Shown here piece after piece: positions 1 to 6,815 of a stretch of DNA of 64,000 bases. Position 1 is the first letter of the stretch. Each line of letters starts with the position of its first letter. Source of the stretch: Methylobacterium phyllostachyos (lineage in GTDB: Bacteria > Pseudomonadota > Alphaproteobacteria > Rhizobiales > Beijerinckiaceae); the NCBI RefSeq assembly GCF_900103445.1, contig NZ_FNHS01000009.1:74082-138081 (forward strand), written 5' to 3'. Made by a program: the position numbers and the translations under genes. Under the pieces are notes generated by a model. The model saw only the letters and a list, made by a program, of their open reading frames with translations, was not told where the DNA came from and made no database searches.

Positions 1-281
1 AGGGTGCGGCCGCGCCGCGGGTTCGCAGGCATGGCGCGCAGGCCCAGCAGACCGGCGTCGAGCAGGTCGCCCGCCACGCGCAGGCCGAGATGTCGCTCCG
101 GCTCCGCGGCGGCCAGGATGGCCACGCCCGTGGCGATCTCGCGCAGCCCGTAGAGCTGGAGGGTGCCCTCGTGGCCCTGCAGCCCCGTCGCCCAGGCGAC
201 GCGGCGCGGGGCAAGGGTCTCGGCGAGGCCGAGGCCGATCCCGAACCAGGCCAGCCCGCGGGCCATCATGCGATCATCCAT
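1..281 (-). CDS. Partial small membrane protein, cut by the window edge
   Basis: The first 93 codons are visible and the C-terminus lies beyond the left edge. The N-terminus MDDRMMARGLAWFGIGLGLA opens into a hydrophobic segment, followed by an APRR turn and a second apolar stretch near residues 45-55 (REIATGVAILAA). This looks like a multi-pass inner-membrane domain. The ATG at 279-281 is preferred, but two further Met codons lie four and five codons in. No enzymatic motif is visible and I do not assign a function. The reading frame is open to the edge and uses GC-rich third positions like its neighbours. Confidence 0.6.
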   Translation of the reverse strand, partial: MDDRMMARGLAWFGIGLGLAETLAPRRVAWATGLQGHEGTLQLYGLREIATGVAILAAAEPERHLGLRVAGDLLDAGLLGLRAMPANPRRGRT

Positions 282-464
282 GGAAAACCCTGCTCCGCAC
301 CCCCGGTCCACAGTGGGCCAACCGGGCGGTCCCACTCCTGTTCCGGCCCGGAACTTCGTCGTACGGGGGCTGATTGGGCAGACAGGTGCGGACGCGAATC
401 TGCCTCACCGCAAGGCGGCGATTCACCCTCTGACCGCAAGAGCGTTGGAAGCCCGAGCGCCTCT

Positions 465-710
465 ATGATCCTGAACCTGCAGCCCGTGCAGGTCGCGACG
501 AACAGCGACGATGCCGAGAGCCAGCTCGTCTTCGCGGATGGTTTCCTCGTGGCCGTGCTCGTCCGCCTCTCGGATCAGCACGGCCTGGATGCGGGGAAGT
601 GGTTCCTCGAAGCCGGCTTCGGCCCGGTGGAACCCGTCTGCCCGCCGGTTTTCCCGGATCTCGGCGCGGCACGGAACTGGATCCTGCGGCAGCTCACGGT
701 TGATCCGTGA
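465..710 (+). CDS. Hypothetical protein, 81 aa
   Basis: A short soluble protein starting MILNLQPVQVATNSDDAE and ending RQLTVDP. It has no signal peptide, membrane segment or recognisable catalytic motif. It is mixed alpha/beta in character, with an amphipathic C-terminal helix (DLGAARNWILRQL). No strong Shine-Dalgarno sequence precedes the ATG, and the same frame is open upstream, but the upstream part has random composition. It stands alone between two minus-strand genes. The call rests on composition only. Confidence 0.5.
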   Translation: MILNLQPVQVATNSDDAESQLVFADGFLVAVLVRLSDQHGLDAGKWFLEAGFGPVEPVCPPVFPDLGAARNWILRQLTVDP

Positions 711-735
711 GCGGGTCAGACGCTGTTCGCAACCA

Positions 736-1476
736 TCAGTTGAAATTGCCGAGCCAGCGCAGGGAGTGGCGCAAGCGCGCGGTGGCGTCACCCGCAAACC
801 ACAAGCCGTGCGCGAAGATGACTCGATCGGGCTTCAGCGCGACGAGCTGCGCCGCCGCATCCGCGGCCATGCGCCGGCGCAGCTTGATCACGAGGCGCAG
901 ATAGGGCGGCGGCTGCCCGTGGGGGGTGGTCATGCGGGCAAGCCGCAGGAGTGGGCGCAGCAGCACCGGCATCTTCGCGGGCTCCAGGTTGAGGACGAGA
1001 TCGGTCAGGATCAACGTCCGGCTCGCCCCGTGGAAGAATCCCACCTCGCGGAAGGAGAGGCCGCCCGGCACGACGGTCTGGCGTAGATCCGCGGCCCAGT
1101 CCGGGGGGGGCCTGTCCTCCAGCACGCGGTCGATCCGCAGGCCGGAGCGGCGGACTTGCCCGCGCTGGCGCAGGTTCGGCGCCGCCCAGGTCAGCGCCTC
1201 CGGGCAACGGTCCTGCCACGCCTTCAGGTAGGTCCAGTGGGCGATGTTCGGCGCGACCAGATGGCGGATCGGCCCCAGGGCTGCGATGTCCCGGTGCAAG
1301 CGCGGCTCGTAGCGCGTCGGCGAGTGCAGCCAGATCGATCCGTCCCGAAGGCGGATGACTGTCATCCGCACCGGGAGGGGGATGCCGAGGGCGCGCAATG
1401 GCCCGCTATCCACGATCCAGACCCCGTCGGCCACGGGCTTGAGCACGTCGAGCGGGGGATAGGTAGCCTCTGACAA
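736..1476 (-). CDS. DUF4336 domain-containing protein
   Basis: 246 aa. The sequence follows the DUF4336 pattern: an N-terminal half with VADGVWIVDSGPLRALG and PVRMTVIRLRDGSIWLHSP, then the core LVAPNIAHWTYLKAWQ and a C-terminal ILTDLVLNLEP motif followed by VIFAHGLWF. The fold resembles a metallo-beta-lactamase without a full metal-binding histidine set, and no biochemical role is established. The frame begins with TTG (1474-1476), with a distant GGAG upstream. A GTG a few codons in is an alternative. It is transcribed in the same direction as the YgjV-like gene but separated from it by about 200 bp holding a tandem repeat. Confidence 0.8.
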   Translation of the reverse strand: MSEATYPPLDVLKPVADGVWIVDSGPLRALGIPLPVRMTVIRLRDGSIWLHSPTRYEPRLHRDIAALGPIRHLVAPNIAHWTYLKAWQDRCPEALTWAAPNLRQRGQVRRSGLRIDRVLEDRPPPDWAADLRQTVVPGGLSFREVGFFHGASRTLILTDLVLNLEPAKMPVLLRPLLRLARMTTPHGQPPPYLRLVIKLRRRMAADAAAQLVALKPDRVIFAHGLWFAGDATARLRHSLRWLGNFN

Positions 1477-1585
1477 GGGCGGGGATCTCCGGTCTCAGGC
1501 CGGCGCCCGCGCGCGCCGGATTTGGCGCTACGGGAACGCCGGGGCCCCGCAGGGTTTCCCGGTTGGATCGCCGCATGGGTTGGGT

Positions 1586-1627
1586 CCCAGGGGCCAAATG
1601 CCAGGGGCCAAATCCCAGGGGCCAAGT
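1586..1627. repeat. Three tandem 14-bp repeats
   Basis: Three head-to-tail copies of CCCAGGGGCCAAAT occupy 1586-1599, 1600-1613 (first base G) and 1614-1627 (AAGT instead of AAAT). They lie between the YgjV-like and DUF4336 genes. A looser, decayed fourth unit may follow. Such short tandem arrays expand by slippage; no function is evident. Confidence 0.85.
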
Positions 1628-1675
1628 CTTGGGAGCCGGGTCCGAGGGGCCGAGTTCCCGGCTGTATCGCCCCCG

Positions 1676-2251
1676 CTAAGCCCGCAGGCCGTCCGGCGTG
1701 ACCGGGCCCGCCGGGAGGGCACGCAGAAGGGCGATCAACAGACCGCAGATCGTCAGCAGGTCGCAGGTCAGGCCGAAGACCGAGCCGACCAGCAGGTTGT
1801 GCCCGGCCCAGCACAGGGAGGCGCCGAGGAAGAGCAGGCGCATGGGCTGCGGTGCCGCGTGAAGGCGGGCGCCGGTCGCGAGCAGCGTACCGAGCGCGGC
1901 GCAGGCCGAGGGCCATCCGTTCCACGTCGCCACCGTCAGGCAGGCGGCCGCGCAGGTGCTCGCCGCGAACAGCGGGAGTACCCAGCCGCTCCGGCCCGGA
2001 CGACCGATGCAGGTCAGCGAAACAAGGCTTTGCATCACCGAGATCGCGCACATTGCCGTGCCGGTGAGCGCCCCAAGGACCACGTAGTGGGCGCCGAAAC
2101 AGGTTGCACAGGCGGCCGAGGCCAGCAGGATCCGGTCCCGCCGCGGCATGATGCCAGCTGTAAAGCCCAAGCACAGGCCCGCCGATCCGAACAGATCGAG
2201 ATGCGCCGCGGCCGAAACGTACCAGAAATACAGACACTCGACCGGGTTCAT
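1676..2251 (-). CDS. YgjV-like inner-membrane protein
   Basis: 191 aa, almost entirely hydrophobic, with about six predicted membrane spans. The middle motif (CFGAHYVVLGALTGTAMCAI) and the later LCWAGHNLLVGSVFG resemble the YgjV/Imp family, whose members carry conserved H-x-x-x-x-G motifs in membrane helices. The function of the family is unknown. The ATG at 2249-2251 starts the protein; it lacks a cleavable signal. The upstream 480 bp is intergenic and contains AT-rich palindromes nearer the next plus-strand gene. Confidence 0.7.
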   Translation of the reverse strand: MNPVECLYFWYVSAAAHLDLFGSAGLCLGFTAGIMPRRDRILLASAACATCFGAHYVVLGALTGTAMCAISVMQSLVSLTCIGRPGRSGWVLPLFAASTCAAACLTVATWNGWPSACAALGTLLATGARLHAAPQPMRLLFLGASLCWAGHNLLVGSVFGLTCDLLTICGLLIALLRALPAGPVTPDGLRA

Positions 2252-2540
2252 CGTCAGCGCTCGACCGGCGCGGGGGGCGCCGTTTCTGTCGAAGGCGCTA
2301 GGTTCGCATGGTCATCAAATCGTTAACGGCGTTGCGGATGCCGCACAGGAGGGTGTCACCGTGGCCGTCCTGCCGATGGGCGTTCCACGGGAAGGCAGCT
2401 CGGCTGTGTGCAGGCCCCATTTCGCCGGGGTAAGAGCGGGCGGCGCGCGAGCCCTTCGCCTGCCCGATCCGATGAGCAGGCACTCCGTCGCGACGCGGTG
2501 GAGCACCATCAGACCCGCGCCGGTATCACACCATACAAGA

Positions 2541-2556
2541 CAGAAAGTACTTCCTG
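2541..2556. promoter_or_regulatory. Imperfect 16-bp palindrome
   Basis: CAGAAAGTACTTCCTG reads as a palindrome with one mismatched pair (core AAGTACTT). It lies in an AT-rich island about 180 bp before the YqcI-like gene. An operator role is inferred from symmetry and composition only. Confidence 0.35.
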
Positions 2557-2573
2557 TTTTCATCCAATTGTTC

Positions 2574-2589
2574 ATGTATTAACATACAT
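2574..2589. promoter_or_regulatory. Inverted repeat ATGTAT-N4-ATACAT
   Basis: Perfect 6-bp arms with a TAAC spacer, 17 bp after the previous palindrome. Its AT-rich character contrasts with the surroundings. It may be a regulator site or part of a promoter; no regulator can be named. Confidence 0.35.
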
Positions 2590-2731
2590 CAATGACTAGA
2601 CCGGCGTTGAATACGGGGAACATTGCCCGTGGCGACCGGTTTTCGGGGCATCAAGCGGGCGCCGCCGCGGTCGGTCGGGCCGTTCTGCGCGCGTGTGGAC
2701 CCGATATTCTGTGGCGTGACCTGATCACCTC

Positions 2732-3458
2732 ATGCGGCTTCCGACGAACGACGACCCGCCTCCCGTGGCGGAACGCTTCCGGGACGTCATCCAGCACGCG
2801 CCGTTCCCCTGTGCGGGCGCCAAACCCGCCCCGTCACACGGGCAGATGAGGATGATGGTCGCTAACGACATTACTTCCGGTTGGGACGACACCCGTATCT
2901 TCCCGGCGCTGCTGGCCTTCATCTGCCGCTACCGCGCGCGGCCGAACCTGTTCCAGAGCTTCGTGGTCCTGTTCGAAGGGGCGTGCAGTCTCTTCGCAGA
3001 GGCCTTCGAAACGGCGCTCTGGGTGCGCGTCCAATCGTTCCCCGACAAGGACCGGTGCCTCGGTCAGGGCTACGACCCACGGTTCGCCCTGGATCCGGAA
3101 GATCCCCACTTCTCCTTGAGCCCCGGCGGCGACGCCTTCTTTGTCGTGGGGCTGCATCCCGCCGCGAGGCGTCGTGCCCGGCGCTTCGAAACCCCGGCCC
3201 TCGTCTTCAGCCTGCTCGATCAGTTCGCGCGCCTGCGTGCCTCGATCGTCGATCGCGCCGTCGCCTGGGCCGGTTCGCTTGACCCGATGCTTGCCCAGCA
3301 CGGCGAGCAGTCGGCGGCCCGCCCGTTCAGCGGGCGCGGTGCCCGACGGCTGGACGTACGCGTACCGGCGCGGTTCCGGGGACGCCCCCTGGGACGCGCA
3401 GCAGGTGTCGAAGGATCTCGCCTATGGCGCCTTCGTGGCACGGCAGATGGATTGCTGA
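2732..3458 (+). pseudogene. YqcI/YcgG-family protein, frameshifted near its C-terminus
   Basis: The frame from 2732 matches the YqcI/YcgG family: FPCAGAKPA near residue 25, a LLAFICRY helix, RPNLFQSFVVLFEG, HFSLSPGGDAFFVVGLHP, RRFETPALVFSLLDQF, and a terminal FSGR. In the family this last motif is followed within a few residues by a Trp and an aromatic ending. That ending is found only after a one-base shift at about 3338, where the new frame reads VPDGWTYAYRR and continues to a TGA at 3456-3458. Without the shift the frame runs on as arginine-rich sequence to 3472, overlapping the next gene. Either a real mutation or a sequence error in the GGGCGCGGT context. The function of the family is unknown. 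Confidence 0.6.
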
Positions 3459-3468
3459 GGATCGGCCG

Positions 3469-4446
3469 ATGACACGCTCCGAACCATTCCCCCAATCCGT
3501 GTTCCCGGAGGACGAAGCGGCGGTCCTGGCGCTCGCGCGCGCCGTCCGCGAGACCGGCTACAGCTTCACCACGGTGACGCCGGCCACCCACGCCCATGTC
3601 AACGCGCGGCCGCCCAACGCCGAGGCGAAGAGCCTGCGCGACGTGTTCGGCTGGAGCCGGCCGTTCCGGGCTGGATTGCTCCCCGAGCCGATCCTGCACC
3701 TCATGCGAAAGGCCGGCGCCGTCGTGGAGGACGGTCCGTTGCTGCGGCCCAAGCTCCGCTTCTCCAGCTTGGACGGCGAACTCTTCACCCACTCCGCCTA
3801 CCCGCCCAGCGCCGCCGATGCGGTGTTCTTCGGCCCCGACACGATGCGCTTCGCCAACGCGGTGATCGCCCACCTCGAAGGCCGGACGAGCCCGGTGCGC
3901 CGGGCCGTCGACCTCGGTTGCGGCTCGGGCGCTGCCGGGATCTGCATCGCCAAGCGGGCGCCAGGGGCCGAGGTGGTGCTCGTCGACATCAACCCCGCCG
4001 CCATGCGGGCGGCCCGGGTGAACGCTCGGCTCGCCGGGACCGACGGCGTCGCCGTCCGCCGCAGCGACATGCTGCGCGACGTCGAGGGCCTATTCGATCT
4101 CATCGTGTCGAACCCGCCCTTCATGATCGACACCGCGGCCCGGGCCTACCGCCACGGTGGCGGCCCGCTCGGGGCCGGCCTGTCGCTCGCCGTGGCCGAG
4201 CAGGCGGTGGAACGCCTCGCCCCGGGCGGCAGCCTCGTCCTGTTCACCGGCGCGGCGATCGTCGAGGGCGAGGATCCGTTCCGCGATGCCGTGGCCGACC
4301 TCTGCGCCCGGACGGGCCTCGACTGGACCTACCGCGAGTTCGATCCGGACGAGTACGGCGAGGAACTGGCGACCGAGGCCTACGACGCGGTGGAGCGCCT
4401 CGCCCTGGTCGTTCTCACCGCCACGCGCCCGGGGATGCGGCCATGA
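3469..4446 (+). CDS. Class I SAM-dependent methyltransferase (NPPF type)
   Basis: 325 aa. The C-terminal two thirds carry a Rossmann methyltransferase: motif I VDLGCGSGAAGICIA at about residue 145, the acidic loop VVLVDINPAA, and motif IV VSNPPF. NPPF/NPPY is typical of enzymes that methylate an amide or exocyclic amine (PrmA/PrmB/HemK/RlmG-like). The N-terminal 120 residues form a separate substrate-recognition domain (VFGWSRPFRAGLLP). The ATG at 3469 has AGG eight bases upstream. Its stop overlaps the egtD start (ATGA), so the two are translationally coupled, but the substrate cannot be read from sequence. It is not EgtB, the usual partner of EgtD. Confidence 0.8.
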   Translation: MTRSEPFPQSVFPEDEAAVLALARAVRETGYSFTTVTPATHAHVNARPPNAEAKSLRDVFGWSRPFRAGLLPEPILHLMRKAGAVVEDGPLLRPKLRFSSLDGELFTHSAYPPSAADAVFFGPDTMRFANAVIAHLEGRTSPVRRAVDLGCGSGAAGICIAKRAPGAEVVLVDINPAAMRAARVNARLAGTDGVAVRRSDMLRDVEGLFDLIVSNPPFMIDTAARAYRHGGGPLGAGLSLAVAEQAVERLAPGGSLVLFTGAAIVEGEDPFRDAVADLCARTGLDWTYREFDPDEYGEELATEAYDAVERLALVVLTATRPGMRP

Positions 4447-5366
4447 GCGACGCGCTGCTGCACGATGCCCTGGCGGGCCTGACCGCGATCCCGAAGACGC
4501 TGCCCGGAAAATACCTCTGGGACGAGACCGGCTCGGACCTCTTCGACCAGATCTGCCACAGCGCCGATTACTACCCGACCGCGCAGGAGACGGCGCTCCT
4601 GCCCCGGGCTGCCGCCGAGGTGGCACGCACGGTCGAGCCGGGCGTCACCGTGGTCGAGTTCGGCAGCGGCGCGAGCCGCAAGATCCGAACCCTCCTCGAC
4701 GCGCTGCCCGAGCCCGCCGCCTATGTCGCCATCGACATCTCGGGGGCGTATCTGGAGGCGGCGATCCGGCGGCTCGCACCGGATTATCCGGGCATCGCCA
4801 TGGTGCCGGTCTGCGCCGATTATTCGAAGCCGGTGGCGTTGCCGGTCCAGGCCGGTCCAGGCGGGATCCTGGGCTTCTATCCGGGCACGAGCATCGGCAA
4901 TTTCGATCCCACCGAAGCCGGCCTGTTCCTGGAGCGGGCGCGGGCCACGCTCGGGCCTAGCCTGTTCCTCGTGGGGGCCGACGGGACGACCGATCCCGAG
5001 CGCCTACACCGCGCCTACGGTGCCGCCGACGGGCTGATGGCGGCGTTCCACCGCAACATTCTGATCCGGCTCAACCGCGAATGCGGGGCGGATTTCGACT
5101 GCGATAACTTCCGGCACGAGATCCGGCTGCTGTCGGATCCGTTCCGCGTGGAGGCGCATCTGGTGGCGACCCAGCCCGGTACTTACCGGCTGGGCGGGCA
5201 GACCATCGAAGTCGCGGCCTCCGAGAGCATCCGGACCGACACCTCGCACAAGTACACGGCCGAGGCGTTCCAGGCGCTCGCGCGTGCGGCTGGCTGGCAA
5301 CCACGCGCCCTCTGGCAGGCGGAGGGCGGGAGCTTCAACCTGCATCTGTTGCAGGCCGAGGCCTGA
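4443..5366 (+). CDS. egtD: L-histidine N-alpha-methyltransferase EgtD
   Basis: 307 aa, the usual EgtD length. EgtD trimethylates histidine to hercynine using SAM, the first step of ergothioneine synthesis in the cytoplasm. Diagnostic segments are GKYLWDETGSDLFDQIC near residue 20, the SAM site VVEFGSGASRKIRTLL, AYVAIDISGAYLE, FYPGTSIGNFDP, and VGADGTTDPERLHRAYG followed by LNRECGADFD. The ATG overlaps the stop of the upstream methyltransferase by four bases. No egtB-type sulfoxide synthase is present in the window, so later steps must be encoded elsewhere or the local partner is unusual. Confidence 0.92.
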   Translation: MSDALLHDALAGLTAIPKTLPGKYLWDETGSDLFDQICHSADYYPTAQETALLPRAAAEVARTVEPGVTVVEFGSGASRKIRTLLDALPEPAAYVAIDISGAYLEAAIRRLAPDYPGIAMVPVCADYSKPVALPVQAGPGGILGFYPGTSIGNFDPTEAGLFLERARATLGPSLFLVGADGTTDPERLHRAYGAADGLMAAFHRNILIRLNRECGADFDCDNFRHEIRLLSDPFRVEAHLVATQPGTYRLGGQTIEVAASESIRTDTSHKYTAEAFQALARAAGWQPRALWQAEGGSFNLHLLQAEA

Positions 5367-5381
5367 TCCTGACGTCAGGCC
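5360..5381. terminator. Hairpin between convergent egtD and small membrane gene
   Basis: GGCCTGA pairs with TCAGGCC across an 8-nt loop. The stem includes both stop codons of the convergent genes. There is no T-run, so its use as a bidirectional terminator is inferred. Confidence 0.4.
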
Positions 5382-5599
5382 ATCTCGATCGGCGCGTGCT
5401 TGCCGTCGTGCGCGGACCCGGATTCGAGGCTCCGCGTCTCGGCCGCGTGCTGCTGATCCCGCGCCGGCGGCGGGTAATCCGCAAGCGAGCGCCAGGGGGC
5501 CGCCGGGACGCCCTGACGGAAGCCACCGGGCCTCAGGAACAGCCAGACAGCGACGGCCATCCACGGGATCACGAAGAAGGCGAAAGCGGCGAGCCCCAT
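5375..5599 (-). CDS. Small single-pass membrane protein, 74 aa
   Basis: The protein begins MGLAAFAFFVIPWMAVAVWL, a strongly hydrophobic N-terminal helix, followed by a polar tail of about 50 residues (FRQGVPAAPWRSLADYPPP and a His/Glu-rich end). The ATG at 5597-5599 is the first that places the hydrophobic segment at the N-terminus; the upstream extension is low-quality. It faces egtD with the stop codons nine bases apart. The function is unknown. Confidence 0.55.
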   Translation of the reverse strand: MGLAAFAFFVIPWMAVAVWLFLRPGGFRQGVPAAPWRSLADYPPPARDQQHAAETRSLESGSAHDGKHAPIEMA

Positions 5600-5676
5600 G
5601 GCGGGCCTCCGGGCTGGGGTGGCGATCCGGGAAAACGCCGCAGTGGTCGAGACGGATCCCGCTGCCGGGACGGCCA

Positions 5677-6120
5677 TCAGAACCGGGCCACGAGACCGAC
5701 GCCGCCGATCATGAGGGCGCCGCCGAGGATGCGCCACAGGCTCGCCGGGTGGACCTTGAAGCCGACAAGGCCAAAGTTGTCGAGCAGGATCGAGGTGACC
5801 ACGCCCGCGGTCACGATCAGGCCGAGGAAGGCCGCGGCGCCGATCCGCTTGGACAGGTAGAGCTGCGCCGCCGTCAGGCCCGCGCTCATCAGGCCGCCGA
5901 GCCAGGCCCACCAGGGAACCTCGGCGAGGCGGTCCATCCCGGGAAGCCCGAACGTGCCGCTCACCACCATGATCACCGCGATGGTGACGATGCTGACCAG
6001 CAGGCTGACCACGCCGGCCAGGAGCGGCCGCCCGAAGGACTTGGCGAGGCCCGCGTTCTGGCCCGGCTCGACCGCGCTGGCGAGGCCGGCGAGCAGCGCG
6101 AAACCATAGAGGAACAGCAT
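5677..6120 (-). CDS. DUF606/YdcZ-family DMT transporter (second copy)
   Basis: 147 aa with four to five membrane helices. It carries the DUF606 signatures: N-terminal EPGQNAGLAKSFGRPLLAG, central VPWWAWLGGLMSAG, AAFLGLIVTAGVVTSILLDN, and terminal RILGGALMIGGVGLV. DUF606 proteins are five-helix members of the drug/metabolite transporter superfamily and usually work as paired half-size subunits. The adjacent gene upstream on the same strand is a close paralogue, which fits a heteromer. The substrate is unknown. Confidence 0.85.
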   Translation of the reverse strand: MLFLYGFALLAGLASAVEPGQNAGLAKSFGRPLLAGVVSLLVSIVTIAVIMVVSGTFGLPGMDRLAEVPWWAWLGGLMSAGLTAAQLYLSKRIGAAAFLGLIVTAGVVTSILLDNFGLVGFKVHPASLWRILGGALMIGGVGLVARF

Positions 6121-6160
6121 GCGACGATCCTGAATCGAACGGGGAGGGGCGTGCGGGCGG

Positions 6161-6604
6161 TCAGAACGCCGCCACCAGGGCGACGCCGACGAGCATCAGG
6201 ACACCGCCCGCGATGCGCCAGCGACCGACCGGATGGCGCTCGAAGCCGACGAGTCCGTAGTGATCGAGGGCGATCGAGCCGACCACGCCCGCCGTGATCA
6301 CGCAGCCCAGGAAGGGCGCGGCGCCGATCTGTTCCGATACGTAGAGCTGCGCCAACACGACGGCGGCGCCGAGGATGCCCCCGGGCCAAGCCCACCAGGG
6401 GACGGGGGTGGCCTGTTCGCTGGTCGACTGGCTCCGCAGCCGAACGACCACCATGACGCCGAAGAGGCAGACGATCGCGAGGACGAAGCAGAAGATCCCG
6501 GCCAGCATCGGCTGCCCCGTGGCCTTGGCCAGCGTTGCGTTCTGGCCGGGCTCGATGGCGTTCGCGACGCCGGCCAGCAAGGCAAGGCCGTAGAGATACC
6601 ACAT
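6161..6604 (-). CDS. DUF606/YdcZ-family DMT transporter (first copy)
   Basis: 147 aa, the same length as its downstream neighbour and alignable throughout: EPGQNATLAKATGQPMLAG, VPWWAWPGGILGAA, AAPFLGCVITAGVVGSIALD, and RIAGGVLMLVGVALVAAF. The two copies differ mainly in the loop at residues 55-68, which is polar here. A 40-bp gap separates them, so they are probably co-transcribed as a two-subunit transporter. The 211 bp upstream is shared with the divergent OPT transporter gene. Confidence 0.85.
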   Translation of the reverse strand: MWYLYGLALLAGVANAIEPGQNATLAKATGQPMLAGIFCFVLAIVCLFGVMVVVRLRSQSTSEQATPVPWWAWPGGILGAAVVLAQLYVSEQIGAAPFLGCVITAGVVGSIALDHYGLVGFERHPVGRWRIAGGVLMLVGVALVAAF

Positions 6605-6815
6605 GGCGGCGTCCGGGTTGTCGCGGAGAGGAGCCGCCGGCGCGGACGGTCTGCTGCCAAACCCGCCGGGTTGGCGGATGACTGCATCACATCCGCCGCA
6701 TGACCCGGGACAGATCGCCTCAGGCCGTCAGTGATGTCTGATGTAGAACGCGAATAGTCGTCTCGGGAAAGTTTTGCGCCCTCATGGTGTTTGCGTATGA
6801 CAGCCAGGGGACCGG

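Larger units (their letters stand above)
2252..2731. other. Intergenic region with AT-rich palindromes
   Basis: 480 bp with no convincing gene. The left 280 bp is GC-rich and holds only short open frames of doubtful quality. The stretch 2530-2600 is distinctly AT-rich for this genome and carries two inverted repeats, annotated separately. The remainder up to the YqcI-like start shows nothing recognisable. Confidence 0.6.

Noticed and set aside
2298..2483. Minus-strand 61-codon frame ending LLCGIRNAVNDLMTMRT
   Set aside because: The last 20 residues look protein-like, but the rest does not, there is no ribosome site, and no family is recognised. It may be a remnant.
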